The notes under the pieces: model-generated
What the model was told of the DNA's origin: nothing
Database searches by the model: none
What the model saw: the letters and a program-made list of their open reading frames with translations, nothing else
In this document: positions 9,142 through 17,839 of the stretch, in pieces
Position numbering within the stretch: the first letter of the stretch is position 1
Layout: every line of letters starts with the position of its first letter
Source of the DNA: Lachnospiraceae bacterium
GTDB taxonomy: Bacteria; Bacillota; Clostridia; Lachnospirales; Lachnospiraceae
DNA: 64,000 bases
Direction of reading: 5' to 3'
NCBI GenBank assembly: GCA_017619975.1
Contig: JAFZRH010000037.1
Span: 1 to 64,000, forward strand
Position numbers and translations under genes: made by a program

Positions 9142-10220
9142 CGCAGCACCTCCTCGCCGGGCCGCTTGACGGTGGAAAGCAGCGCTTCGGCCGCGTACAC
9201 CAGCGCTTTCTGCTTCAGAGCGGCTTCGGGATCGTCTTCCGAAGGCGTCAGAGCGGCCGTCAGCCGTGCCAGTATGTCGTGGGCGGGGCGGGCAGCCCAG
9301 TCTTCCCAGGGAAAGTCGGGCTGGCTCTCATCGATGACCTCGCTCACAAAGCCCAGACGGGACAGCGCGTCCCGGTCAAAATCCGCATCCGGATCCCGCC
9401 GTCCGCTTAAGAAAAGCCGGCAGACCTCGCTGCCGTCGGGCTTCAGCCGCTTCTTCAGCAGGGACTCCAGCGCCGCGAAGCGGGTGTCCGGCGTCAGATT
9501 GATCTTCAGATCCGTATATTCGAAATTGGAAAAATTCCGCCAGCTTAAGGAAAACGCGCCGTTGGTGAGACTGCCCTCATAGAAGCCGTGCGGGCCGGTC
9601 TCAGTCTTGTCCAGCGGCTCGGGGGAGCCGGGCATGGCGGCGCGGCCGTCAGCCGAAATGGAAGGCTTGTGGATATGTCCCAGCGCGATATAATCCCAGC
9701 CCAGTTCCTGCAGGGCGCCCAGCTTAAAGGGCAGATGCTCCGCGTCGCCGCCATGCAGCATCAGGATATGCCGCTTATCATCCTTCGGACAGACGAGATC
9801 CTTCGTCAGGTCCTGCCGCAGCTGTTCGCTGTAGTAGCTGAAGCCGGTCACCTCCAGATTCCACTGCGGAAAACGGACTGTTTCCGGATCCGGAGAGCTG
9901 ATGAAAAATACATTTTCCGGGAAGACGTGCTCGGCCATGGCGCAGCCGGGGCGCAGAAAATCGTGATTGCCCGCGATCAGCACCACCTTGGTCAGCGTCA
10001 GCTGCGAGAAGAGATAATCGGTCTCTTTCAGTTCCGCTTCCGTGGGCGGCCGGTGAAACAGATCGCCCGCGATCAGCAGCAGATCGACGCTTTCCTGATT
10101 GCAGAGTTCGACCAGACGCGGCAGGGACTGGCGGACCGCGTCAGCCCGGGCAGGCCCCCAGGGCTTGTCTTTGTCGGGCGCGGCGCCAAGATGCAGATCG
10201 GCTGTATGGATAAAACGCAT
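9138..10220 (-). CDS. SbcD/YhaO-like metallophosphoesterase
   Basis: A 360-residue calcineurin-like phosphoesterase, probably a DNA nuclease subunit. All metal-binding blocks are present in order: TADLHLGA (D8, H10), AGDLFH, GNHD, then HGGD and GHIH. The C-terminal region is diverged, as in YhaO. Its stop overlaps the start of the ATPase gene by 4 bp, which fits a fixed-ratio complex. It is the first gene of a five-gene minus-strand operon and has a good promoter upstream. Nuclease activity is inferred from the family and the ATPase partner. Confidence 0.87.
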   Translation of the reverse strand: MRFIHTADLHLGAAPDKDKPWGPARADAVRQSLPRLVELCNQESVDLLLIAGDLFHRPPTEAELKETDYLFSQLTLTKVVLIAGNHDFLRPGCAMAEHVFPENVFFISSPDPETVRFPQWNLEVTGFSYYSEQLRQDLTKDLVCPKDDKRHILMLHGGDAEHLPFKLGALQELGWDYIALGHIHKPSISADGRAAMPGSPEPLDKTETGPHGFYEGSLTNGAFSLSWRNFSNFEYTDLKINLTPDTRFAALESLLKKRLKPDGSEVCRLFLSGRRDPDADFDRDALSRLGFVSEVIDESQPDFPWEDWAARPAHDILARLTAALTPSEDDPEAALKQKALVYAAEALLSTVKRPGEEVLR

Positions 10221-10248
10221 AGCTCACCTCGAACTTTCTTAAATAAAA

Positions 10249-10277
10249 AGTATAACGCTTTTTGAAAGTTTCGTAAA
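10249..10277 (-). promoter_or_regulatory. promoter of the phosphoesterase-mutS2-kinase operon
   Basis: On the minus strand TTTACG (10272-10277), a 17 bp spacer and TATACT (10249-10254). It lies 29 bp before the ATG at 10220 and is back to back with the plus-strand promoter at 10371. Confidence 0.6.
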
Positions 10278-10283
10278 GAGAAA

Positions 10284-10324
10284 AAGCGAAAAGCGGCGCG
10301 GCAAAGCGAAAAAGCGGCGCCGCC
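10284..10324. repeat. imperfect tandem repeat between divergent promoters
   Basis: Two adjacent copies of a roughly 20 bp unit, AAGCGAAAAGCGGCGCGGC and AAGCGAAAAAGCGGCGCCGCC, lie between the two divergent promoters. The role is unknown; it could be a regulator site or chance duplication. Confidence 0.5.
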
Positions 10325-10370
10325 GGCCGGGCGCATAACAAATGTTTTTGGCAAAGAATCGGGAAATGAC

Positions 10371-10399
10371 TTGTCTGCTCTGCCGGTTTATTTTATAAT
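10371..10399 (+). promoter_or_regulatory. promoter for the Cys/His protein pair
   Basis: TTGTCT (10371-10376), a 17 bp spacer and a perfect TATAAT (10394-10399), 33 bp before the ATG at 10433. Confidence 0.75.
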
Positions 10400-10432
10400 T
10401 ATTGCAAAGAAAACGGAAAAGGGGAGATCGAA

Positions 10433-11689
10433 ATGCAGCTTTATCATGATGTTCCTGCCTCGAAAGGTGTCGAAAATGCCGTGAAGCGCGCCAAACGGCT
10501 GGCGCAGTTTCAATACATGCCCATTCTGCCGCTGCCGATCGTCGAGAAGCTCCGCGGAGCCAGCGGCTTAAGGGCTGACTCGGTCAACGTGGAATCGCAC
10601 AGTCCGGCCTGGCTGCCCATCAGGGGTCTGCTGTATTCCTCCGTACGCCGCTATGAGACCTATGTCGGCTACAATATCTCGCCGGAGACTTTCATGAGCG
10701 CCTTAAGCAATCCGAACAGCGTCATGTACAAGCAGCCGATCAAGGGGACCGGCCAGAACGTACACAACCATTACGGCACCGTCTGCTCCTGTTACGTCAG
10801 CTACTGCCTGAACCTTCATTACCGCACCAACTGCGCGCGCTGGCCTTCCCTTCCCGGCATCCATGCCGTGGATACGAGCAGGCTGGAAAACGTCCGGCTG
10901 GCTGACATCGTCCTCAATCCCAAGCAGCATATCGCCATTGTGACGGACATCGAGCGGGACGCGGAGGGAAAAGTGCATTTCATCACCGTTTCCGAAAGCA
11001 CGCTGCCCCTCATCCGCACGACGCGCTTCACGCCGGAACAGTTCACGAATTACTGGCTGGCGAACGACTATATCGTTTACCGCTACGACGGCGTGAAGGA
11101 CGTGCCGTATGAGCCGGATCCCTTCGCTCCCGTCGAGGGCGATCCGGAACTGCCGGCGCCGTTCATCAACCGCTCCCTGATGACGGACTTCGGCAACAAA
11201 GCCAATTACCGGAAGGGCGAGCAGCCGGTGGAGCTGACCGTGTTTGAAAAAGACTGCCAGGCGGTGGAAGTGACGGATCCGGACGGCATAAAGACGCTCT
11301 GGCCGGTCGAAAACGGCTTCGTCAGACTGGATCCGGAGAAGATCGGCGTTTATGAAGCGGCCTGCGTGAACGGAAGCGAACGCAGCGCGGCCGTCAGCTG
11401 GCGCGTGACGGATCTGATCATCCGGCCGGAAAAAGAAGAGTATGCCCCGGGTGAAGCGGTGACGCTGAAGATCGAAAACCCGGCCGGCGATCCGATCGTG
11501 GCCTGGCAGTACAACCGTCTGGATGAATGGGGCAACGGCGGAGGCTGGCTGGATCTGAAGGGAGAGACGGAAGTGACGATCCCGGGTCCGGGCCGTCCGG
11601 AAACGTCCGTCCTGTACCTGATCGCGAAGAACGCCTACGGCTGCTATACTTCTCAGAGAGTGACTCTTAAGATCAAAGAGCAGAGCTGA
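10433..11689 (+). CDS. unrecognised protein with NlpC/P60-like Cys-His core and Ig-like tail (copy 1)
   Basis: A 418-residue protein I do not recognise by name. Residues 105-175 look like a papain-fold hydrolase of the NlpC/P60 or CHAP kind: a cysteine segment VCSCYVSYC (C118, C120) opening a helix, and about 46 residues on a histidine in HIAIVTDIE (H166) opening a strand. Residues 250-418 appear beta-rich, with two Ig-like units ending in YLIAKNAYGCY. There is no signal peptide or membrane segment, so unlike most NlpC/P60 wall hydrolases it seems cytoplasmic. The next gene is a close paralogue. The ATG is preceded by AAAGGGGAG. Catalysis is an inference from the Cys/His pattern; the fold might have another use. 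Confidence 0.6.
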   Translation: MQLYHDVPASKGVENAVKRAKRLAQFQYMPILPLPIVEKLRGASGLRADSVNVESHSPAWLPIRGLLYSSVRRYETYVGYNISPETFMSALSNPNSVMYKQPIKGTGQNVHNHYGTVCSCYVSYCLNLHYRTNCARWPSLPGIHAVDTSRLENVRLADIVLNPKQHIAIVTDIERDAEGKVHFITVSESTLPLIRTTRFTPEQFTNYWLANDYIVYRYDGVKDVPYEPDPFAPVEGDPELPAPFINRSLMTDFGNKANYRKGEQPVELTVFEKDCQAVEVTDPDGIKTLWPVENGFVRLDPEKIGVYEAACVNGSERSAAVSWRVTDLIIRPEKEEYAPGEAVTLKIENPAGDPIVAWQYNRLDEWGNGGGWLDLKGETEVTIPGPGRPETSVLYLIAKNAYGCYTSQRVTLKIKEQS

Positions 11690-11706
11690 AAAGGAAAGGA
11701 GACCTC

Positions 11707-12960
11707 ATGCTGTTATATCCCGATAAGCCCTCCTGCCAGGGCGTAGAAAACGTCCTTCGCAGAGCCGACCGTCTGGCGCAGCTTCGCTACACGCCGATCC
11801 GTCCGCTGCCCATCTCGGTTGCCGTCCGGCATCCCGACAAAAGCGCTTCCTATATTGAAGCCCTGTGTTCCGCGTATATGCCGGTCAAAGGCGTTCTGTA
11901 TTCCTCGGTGCGCCGTCTCGAGACCTACGTCGGCTTTAACGTCACGCCGGAGACTTTCCTGAGCGCGCTGTCGAACCCCGACAGCGTGGCCTACAACGAT
12001 ACGATCACCGGGACCGGGCAGAACGTGCACAATCATTACGGGATCGTCTGCTCCTGCTTTGTCAGCTACGCGGTCGATCTGCCCTACCGCACCAAGTGCT
12101 CCCGCTGGCCGTCCATTCCCGGGATCCACGAGGTGGACAGCACCCGGCTGGAGAACCTTCAGCTGGCGGATATTGTTCTGAACGTCAAGACCCATATCGC
12201 GCTGATCACCGGCATCGAGCGGGACGTGGAAGGCAAGGTCCACTATATCACCGTCTCCGAGAGCACCATGCCTTACGTCCGCGTGACCCGCTTTTCGGCG
12301 GAGGAGTTCCGCGGCTACTGGCTGAATAACGGCTATGTCATCTACCGTTATGACGGGGTCAGGGATGCGACCTATACGCCGGATCCCTTTGCACCGGCAA
12401 AGGGCGATCCGGAACTGCCCGCGCCGTTCATCAATCCGTCCCTCATGCCGAATTTCGGCAACAAGGCCAATTACAGACTGGGGCTCGATCCGGTGAAGCT
12501 GAGCGTTTTCGAGGAGGGCTGCGAAAGCGTGGAGATCACGGCGCCGGACGGCGGAAAGATCCGGATCCCGGTCACGGACGGCAAAGCGGTCTTTGAGCCG
12601 GAGGCGATCGGCTTCTACAGCGCCTGCTGCGTGCGGGCGGACGGAAACAGCGAGCCGGTTTTCTGGTGCGTGACGGATCTTCGCATTGCGCCGGAGAAGG
12701 AAAGCTATACCCAGGGAGAAGCCGTGACGATGCAGGTCTTTAATCCGGCCGGGGATCCGCTGGCAGCCTGGCAGTTCAACCGCCGGGACACTGACAGAGG
12801 GAACGGAGACGGCTGGCTGAACCATGAAACAGCCGGTCCGATCACCGTGCCCGGTCCGCTTGCGGCTGCGGACGTGGAACTGTATCTGATCGCGAAGAAC
12901 GCCTACGGCTTCTACGCGTCCCGCCGGGTGCCGCTGAAGATCCTGCCTGCGGAAGAGTAA
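11707..12960 (+). CDS. unrecognised protein with NlpC/P60-like Cys-His core and Ig-like tail (copy 2)
   Basis: A 417-residue paralogue of the preceding protein, aligning along its whole length and well over half identical by eye. The same core is kept: VCSCFVSY with C115 and C117, and the histidine H163 in HIALITGIE. Blocks shared exactly include SSVRR, GTGQNVHNHYG, DPELPAPFIN, FGNKANYR and YLIAKNAYG, which marks these as structural or catalytic. There is no secretion signal. It starts 17 bp after copy 1 behind AAGGAAAGGAG, so the two are co-expressed. The first third differs most (around residues 38-60). Function unknown. Confidence 0.6.
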   Translation: MLLYPDKPSCQGVENVLRRADRLAQLRYTPIRPLPISVAVRHPDKSASYIEALCSAYMPVKGVLYSSVRRLETYVGFNVTPETFLSALSNPDSVAYNDTITGTGQNVHNHYGIVCSCFVSYAVDLPYRTKCSRWPSIPGIHEVDSTRLENLQLADIVLNVKTHIALITGIERDVEGKVHYITVSESTMPYVRVTRFSAEEFRGYWLNNGYVIYRYDGVRDATYTPDPFAPAKGDPELPAPFINPSLMPNFGNKANYRLGLDPVKLSVFEEGCESVEITAPDGGKIRIPVTDGKAVFEPEAIGFYSACCVRADGNSEPVFWCVTDLRIAPEKESYTQGEAVTMQVFNPAGDPLAAWQFNRRDTDRGNGDGWLNHETAGPITVPGPLAAADVELYLIAKNAYGFYASRRVPLKILPAEE

Positions 12961-12978
12961 GGCGGTGCGTCCCGAGTC

Positions 12979-13878
12979 ATGCTGATCGTACTGGAACAGG
13001 TCCTGATACTGGTTATTTCGGCGGCTGTAGGCTATACCCTGTGCAAGACGGGGAAGGTCGACAGCCGCCATGCCAGAACGCTGTCCGCGCTGCACGTGTA
13101 TGTATTTCTGCCGTGCACGCTGTTCCGTACGTACTCAACGCAGTTTACGGTCCCGTATATCCGGGAAAAGTACGCGCTGCTGCTGACGTCGCTGGTCCTG
13201 ACGGTCCTGCTGCTGCCGCTGAGCGCGCTCCTGGCCCGGGCGCTGACAAAAAAAGAGTATCTGCGCGTGATCTACCGGTATTCGCTGATGGTCTCCAATT
13301 ACGGCGGCTTCGGATATCCGCTGATCGGCGGGCTTTACGGAGAGCAGATGCTGCAGAACGCGATGCTGTATGCGCTGCCGGTCTCCCTGTATACGAATAC
13401 GGCGGGCTATGCCGCGCTGACGAAAACCAGACTTTCCCTGAAACGGCTGATCAATCCGATGACGACGGCGATCCTGCTCGGCGCCGCCGTCGGTCTGAGC
13501 GGCCTCCGGCTGCCGGGCCTCGTGACCGATCTTGTCAGCAAGTTCGCGGCCTGCATGGCCCCGGTGGGGATGCTGACCGTCGGTATGGTGATCTCGGACT
13601 TTGATATCGGCTCGCTGCTGCGCGTGAAGATGAACTATGCCGTGGCGGCGCTGCGGCTGCTGGTGCTGCCCTTCGCGATCGCGGGAACGCTGAAACTGCT
13701 GGGCTTTGAGACCTGCGTCGTTCCGGCGCTGATGATGTACGCCATGCCCTGCGGCATGAATACGGTGATTTTCCCCCGGCTTGTCGGAGAAGACTGTGAG
13801 ACAGGCGCCTCGCTGACGATGATCTCCAGCCTTCTGGCCTGCCTGACGATCCCGCTCTGTTTCGCGGTTTTGGGGTGA
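12979..13878 (+). CDS. AEC-family carrier (auxin efflux carrier type)
   Basis: A 299-residue membrane protein with about nine or ten helices, typical of the bacterial AEC family, whose few studied members move malate, malonate or other small acids. Typical features are the opening VLEQVLILVISAAVGYTL, a repeated five-helix half and the conserved NYGGFGYPL and MPCGMNT segments in the crossing helices. It starts 18 bp after the second Cys/His protein with only a weak ribosome site (AAGGCGGTG), suggesting coupling to that operon. Substrate unknown. Confidence 0.8.
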   Translation: MLIVLEQVLILVISAAVGYTLCKTGKVDSRHARTLSALHVYVFLPCTLFRTYSTQFTVPYIREKYALLLTSLVLTVLLLPLSALLARALTKKEYLRVIYRYSLMVSNYGGFGYPLIGGLYGEQMLQNAMLYALPVSLYTNTAGYAALTKTRLSLKRLINPMTTAILLGAAVGLSGLRLPGLVTDLVSKFAACMAPVGMLTVGMVISDFDIGSLLRVKMNYAVAALRLLVLPFAIAGTLKLLGFETCVVPALMMYAMPCGMNTVIFPRLVGEDCETGASLTMISSLLACLTIPLCFAVLG

Positions 13879-13933
13879 AAAATAACGGTTTTTCACCCCA
13901 AAAAAGCCCTGCATAACACGAATGTTATGCAGG
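13871..13933 (+). terminator. tandem hairpins at the end of the AEC gene
   Basis: Two perfect hairpins follow one another: arms 13871-13882 and 13889-13900 (12 bp, loop TAACGG), then arms 13908-13918 and 13923-13933 (11 bp, loop CGAA). The stop codon of the AEC gene lies inside the first stem. Neither is followed by a clean T-run, so intrinsic termination is likely but not textbook; an RNA-level role is possible. Confidence 0.5.
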
Positions 13934-13949
13934 ACCATGTTTATTCTAT

Positions 13950-13978
13950 TTGCTTTTCCTCTGCAATAATGCTATAAA
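13950..13978 (+). promoter_or_regulatory. promoter of the first peptide ABC operon
   Basis: TTGCTT (13950-13955), 17 bp, TATAAA (13973-13978). This leaves a leader of about 155 nt before the receptor gene at 14143, in which I saw no known riboswitch. Confidence 0.6.
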
Positions 13979-14142
13979 CTTAATAAATGAAGGTTTTACG
14001 TCTGCAAATCTTTATCCGGTGATAAAACAGGGCTTCTCGGTCATGACCGGAGATTATTTGCGGTATTGTTTATTCCGAAAACCTGTTGGGAACGTAACAG
14101 CACGAGTGAATGCTGTAAGCAATAAAGAAAGGAAGGAACATT

Positions 14143-15858
14143 ATGAAAAACGTGAAAAGAGTGCTTGCTTTAGTACTCGCCCTTGTTCTGTGCTTTGGCC
14201 TGCTGGCAGGCTGCGGCGGCGACAATAAGGAAACCACCCCGGCGGCCACGCAGCAGGGCGGAAACACGGATCCTACCCAAGCGCCGCATGAGGTCAGAAG
14301 CGACCTGAACATCGCCCTTACGGATGCTCCCGTCACGAACGACCCTCACGGCAACTCGAAGGATATGACCCAGCAGCTGTCCCACTGGATCAACGACGGT
14401 CTGATCCTTGTGGAAGGCGACGGCACGATCAAACCCGGCGTCGCGAACTACAAGATGAGCGATGACGGCCTGACCTACACCTTCACGATCCGTGACGGTG
14501 TCAAGTTCCACAACGGCGATCCGGTCACCCCGGAAGACGTGGTATGGTCTATCGAGCGCTGCACGGATATGGCGTACTACAAGAACTACACCGCCAGCTT
14601 CACGGACGTCAAGAAGACCGGCGACAAGGAAGTCACCATTACCTTAAAGAGCCCGGATAACGCCCTGCTTTACAACCTGTACCGCATCAAGATCCTGTCC
14701 CAGAAGCGCGTGTATGAGATCGAAGGCATCACCGCCGTTCCGAAGATCGAAGATTTCGCGGACAAGACCGATTCCGAAGGCAAGACCATTACCGCAAAGG
14801 ATCAGTGGAAAGAAGCCTACTACGTAAAGAAACCGAAGACCTTCGGCAACGTAGCGGAAGATGCCGGCTGCGGCCCGTTCGTCATCAAGTCCTACGACAA
14901 GGACCGTCTGATCGAGCTCGAAAAGTTCGCAGATTACTATGATATTGCGAACACCGGCAACATCAAGACTGTCAAGATCAACATCATCACCGAGAACTCC
15001 ACCCGTTACAACGCCCTGCTGAACGGTCAGCTCGACCTGGTCCAGGTGCCTTCGGCCAACTGGGAAGAGATCGTTAACAACGGCAAGTTCAATACCCTGG
15101 CTCAGGAATCCGCCACCATCTGCACGATGATCGTGAACCACTACCGCGAAGGCAGCCCGCTGGGCAACAAGCTTGTCCGTCAGGCTATCCGCTATGCCTT
15201 AAACCGCGAAGCCATCATCAAGAGCGCTGCGAAGGGCATGGGCGTCGTTGCCTACACCCTGTACAACCCGAAATACATCATCGGTTCCTCCAATGTAAAC
15301 GAGGGCACCTATGAGTTCAATCAGCAGAAGGCGAAGGAACTGCTGGCGCAGGCCGGCTATCCGGACGGCTTCACCCTGGAACAGAAATTCCTGGTCCCGA
15401 AGACCGGTGACTCCGTGGCTGTGGCACAGGTCATTCAGCAGATGCTGAAAGCGGTCGGCATCATCGTCGAGATCGACCAGAAGGACTCCTCCACCGCTTC
15501 CACCGAATCCAAGAACGGTACGCAGGATCTGTATCTGACCAACTCCAACTACGTCTTCCATATGAGCGACGGTTCCCGCGCCATGCACTCCCGCACCATC
15601 AAGACGCAGGTCGCCAAGTATGCCTGGCTGCCGAACAACGAAGGCGCCAAGCTCGATGAGCTGTATGACAGCGCGCAGGCCGCCACGACCGATGCGGAAC
15701 GCGACAGACTCTATGCCGAACTGAATGAATGGCTGAACGATCAGAGCATCAACATCCCGATCTACTATCACGTGAAGGGCTTTGCCTGGGACAAGAATCT
15801 GGATGCCGATCTGACCAACCCGTACTACCTGTACATTCAGTACTGGAACTGGAAATAA
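14143..15858 (+). CDS. ABC transporter substrate-binding lipoprotein, family 5 (dipeptide/oligopeptide type)
   Basis: A 571-residue extracellular receptor of the DppA/OppA/NikA family, anchored by a lipid on C24 of the lipobox LLAGC after a typical signal helix. A threonine/glutamine-rich linker follows. The family segment for the N-terminal lobe is clear (YTFTIRDGVKFHNGDPVTPEDVVWS, about residues 110-135), as is the mid-protein block (RQAIRYALNREAII). It leads an operon with two permeases and two ATPases and is set off from them by a hairpin that could lower downstream expression. Peptides are the usual ligands; sequence does not settle which. Confidence 0.9.
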   Translation: MKNVKRVLALVLALVLCFGLLAGCGGDNKETTPAATQQGGNTDPTQAPHEVRSDLNIALTDAPVTNDPHGNSKDMTQQLSHWINDGLILVEGDGTIKPGVANYKMSDDGLTYTFTIRDGVKFHNGDPVTPEDVVWSIERCTDMAYYKNYTASFTDVKKTGDKEVTITLKSPDNALLYNLYRIKILSQKRVYEIEGITAVPKIEDFADKTDSEGKTITAKDQWKEAYYVKKPKTFGNVAEDAGCGPFVIKSYDKDRLIELEKFADYYDIANTGNIKTVKINIITENSTRYNALLNGQLDLVQVPSANWEEIVNNGKFNTLAQESATICTMIVNHYREGSPLGNKLVRQAIRYALNREAIIKSAAKGMGVVAYTLYNPKYIIGSSNVNEGTYEFNQQKAKELLAQAGYPDGFTLEQKFLVPKTGDSVAVAQVIQQMLKAVGIIVEIDQKDSSTASTESKNGTQDLYLTNSNYVFHMSDGSRAMHSRTIKTQVAKYAWLPNNEGAKLDELYDSAQAATTDAERDRLYAELNEWLNDQSINIPIYYHVKGFAWDKNLDADLTNPYYLYIQYWNWK

Positions 15859-15910
15859 GGAGAGTCAGGCCGGCTGAGCCGGTAGCCATCCGTTTCCTTC
15901 TGTGAGAATC

Positions 15911-15957
15911 AGAGGGCCCTCTCCGCGGGGAGGCAAACCTCGGGGAGGGGGCTCTCT
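15911..15957 (+). terminator. GC-rich intra-operon hairpin (attenuator candidate)
   Basis: An imperfect GC-rich hairpin (left arm from 15911, right arm to 15957, loop about CAAA) followed by a pyrimidine stretch. It stands between the receptor and permease genes, where many ABC operons have a partial terminator that keeps receptor levels above permease levels. Confidence 0.5.
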
Positions 15958-15986
15958 CTATTTCAAAGTGAAAGGGGCATGACCCT

Positions 15987-16916
15987 ATGTGGCGATATGT
16001 TGTAAAACGACTGCTCTTGCTGATCCCCGTTATTCTCGGGGCGATCCTGATCATCTCGTTCGTCTTAAGTCTCAGCAAGGGCTCTCCGGCCGAGATCATT
16101 CTCGGACCCGGCTTCCAGCAGGAAGAATATGACGAATATAACAGGGAACTGGGATTCAGCGATCCTTTCTTTGTCCGGTATTTCCGCTATGTGGGCAATC
16201 TGGTCAAGGGAGATTTCGGGACTTCCTACTATAACAAGACGAGCGTCTGGTCCGAGCTGAAGGCCCGTATCCCGATTTCTTTGCGAACGACGTTCATGGC
16301 GCTGGCCCTGGCGGCGCTCGTGGGCGTACCCTTAGGCGTGCTGACGGCCGTCAAACAGTATTCCATGTTTGATACGATCCCGACGGCCATGGCCATGATC
16401 TTCGCGGCGACGCCAGTTTTCTGGCTGGGCATGCTGTTGATGTTCTTCTTCGCGGTGAAACTGGGATGGTTCTCCGTTCTGCCGGTCGGCAAGTTTAAAG
16501 ACCTGATCCTGCCGACGCTGTCGCTGGGACTTCCCCATGCCGCCAGACAGATGCGCTTTACCCGATCCAGCATGCTGGAGGCGATCCGTGAGGACTATAT
16601 CCGCACCGCCCGCGCGAAGGGCTGCAAGGAGCGCACCGTTATCTGGCATCATGCCGTAAAGAACGCGCTGCTCCCGGTCATTACCGTTATCGGCAACAGT
16701 TTCGGCGCGATGTTCGGCGGCACGGTCATTATTGAGAAGCTTTTCGTCGTCAACGGCATCGGCTCTCTGATGGTGAAGGGCATCGGCAACCGCGACGTGC
16801 CGATCGTAACGGGCTGCGTGGTCATTATCGCTCTCGTGTACAGTCTGGTCACCATGGTCGTCGATATCCTGTACGCGTATATCGATCCGCGGACCAAGGC
16901 GCGGTTTATCAAGTAG
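15987..16916 (+). CDS. peptide ABC transporter permease, DppB type
   Basis: A 309-residue inner-membrane permease with six helices. It has the DppB/OppB N-terminal signature (WRYVVKRLLLLIPVILG), the long first extracytoplasmic loop, and the EAA motif for contact with the ATPases (DYIRTARAKGCKERTVIWHH). The C-terminus matches the family (DILYAYIDPR). It pairs with the DppC-type permease 15 bp downstream. A ribosome site AAAGGGG lies upstream of the ATG. Confidence 0.92.
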   Translation: MWRYVVKRLLLLIPVILGAILIISFVLSLSKGSPAEIILGPGFQQEEYDEYNRELGFSDPFFVRYFRYVGNLVKGDFGTSYYNKTSVWSELKARIPISLRTTFMALALAALVGVPLGVLTAVKQYSMFDTIPTAMAMIFAATPVFWLGMLLMFFFAVKLGWFSVLPVGKFKDLILPTLSLGLPHAARQMRFTRSSMLEAIREDYIRTARAKGCKERTVIWHHAVKNALLPVITVIGNSFGAMFGGTVIIEKLFVVNGIGSLMVKGIGNRDVPIVTGCVVIIALVYSLVTMVVDILYAYIDPRTKARFIK

Positions 16917-16931
16917 AAGGGGGTGGATGAA

Positions 16932-17822
16932 ATGGCAGAAAATACGGCAAACGCCCCTGTGAAAAAGAAAAAGAGAAAAAACAGCAAGCTGGCCGATACC
17001 TGGCGCCTGTTCAAAAAGCGCAAGACTTCGGTCCTGGGGCTGATCATCTTTTCCATCATCCTCTTCATGGTGCTCTGCGCGCCGCTCTTTGTGGAAAAGA
17101 GCAAGGTGGAAGAGTCCGACTGGGAGTATTTAAACAGCCCGCCCGTCGCAGGGCATCCCTTCGGGACGGATGACCTGGGCCGCGACCTGTTTGCCCGCGT
17201 GCTCTACGGCGGCCGCAACTCCCTGGAGATCGGTCTGGTCTCCATGGTCTGCGCGTTGTTCATGGGTGTCGTCATCGGCTCGCTCTGCGGCTATTTCGGC
17301 GGGGTGCTGGACCAAATCGTGATGCGTGTGCTGGACGTCCTCAAATCCATACCGACAACAGTGCTGGCGCTGGCCATCGTGGCGGCGCTGGGCGGCAGCA
17401 AGACCAACCTGATCCTGGCGATCATGATCTCGCAGACGCCGGCGCAGGTCCGTCTGGTCCGCTCGGCCGTTATCGGCATCGCCGGCCGCGAGTACTTCGA
17501 AGCAGCCCGTGCCTGCGGCACGTCCACCCCGCGCATTATCTTCAAGCATATCGTGCCGAACTGCATCGGCACGGTCATCATTCAGGCTTCCATGGCCATG
17601 GCGCAGATGATCCTGCAGGCGGCTTCCCTTTCCTTCATCGGTCTGGGCATCCAGCCGCCGGAACCCGAATGGGGCTCCATGCTTTCCGGCGCGCGCGAGT
17701 TCATGAGCTCCGCGCCCTGGCAGATGATCTTCCCCGGCCTGTTCATCATGCTTTCGGCCTATTCCTTCAATCTGATCGGCGACGGCCTGCGTGACGCGCT
17801 CGATCCGAAGCTGAGATCGTAA
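16932..17822 (+). CDS. peptide ABC transporter permease, DppC type
   Basis: The second permease of the system. I place the start at the ATG at 16932, because AAGGGGG at 16917-16923 is then a ribosome site 8 bp away; the in-frame GTG at 16923 lies within that site. A lysine-rich cytoplasmic head is followed by one helix, then the family hallmark HPFGTDDLGRDLFARVLYG, and the EAA loop (REYFEAARACGTSTPRIIFKH). The C-terminus (NLIGDGLRDALDPKLRS) is typical of DppC/OppC. Confidence 0.92.
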   Translation: MAENTANAPVKKKKRKNSKLADTWRLFKKRKTSVLGLIIFSIILFMVLCAPLFVEKSKVEESDWEYLNSPPVAGHPFGTDDLGRDLFARVLYGGRNSLEIGLVSMVCALFMGVVIGSLCGYFGGVLDQIVMRVLDVLKSIPTTVLALAIVAALGGSKTNLILAIMISQTPAQVRLVRSAVIGIAGREYFEAARACGTSTPRIIFKHIVPNCIGTVIIQASMAMAQMILQAASLSFIGLGIQPPEPEWGSMLSGAREFMSSAPWQMIFPGLFIMLSAYSFNLIGDGLRDALDPKLRS

Positions 17823-17839
17823 GGAAGGAGGAAAAGACA

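Noticed and set aside
11713..13095. 460-codon minus-strand frame opposite the second Cys/His protein
   Set aside because: The plus-strand frame has a ribosome site and a paralogue next door; the minus frame has neither.
13979..14142. riboswitch in the leader of the first peptide operon
   Set aside because: The leader is long enough, but I could not fit any known aptamer core or a clear terminator/antiterminator pair.
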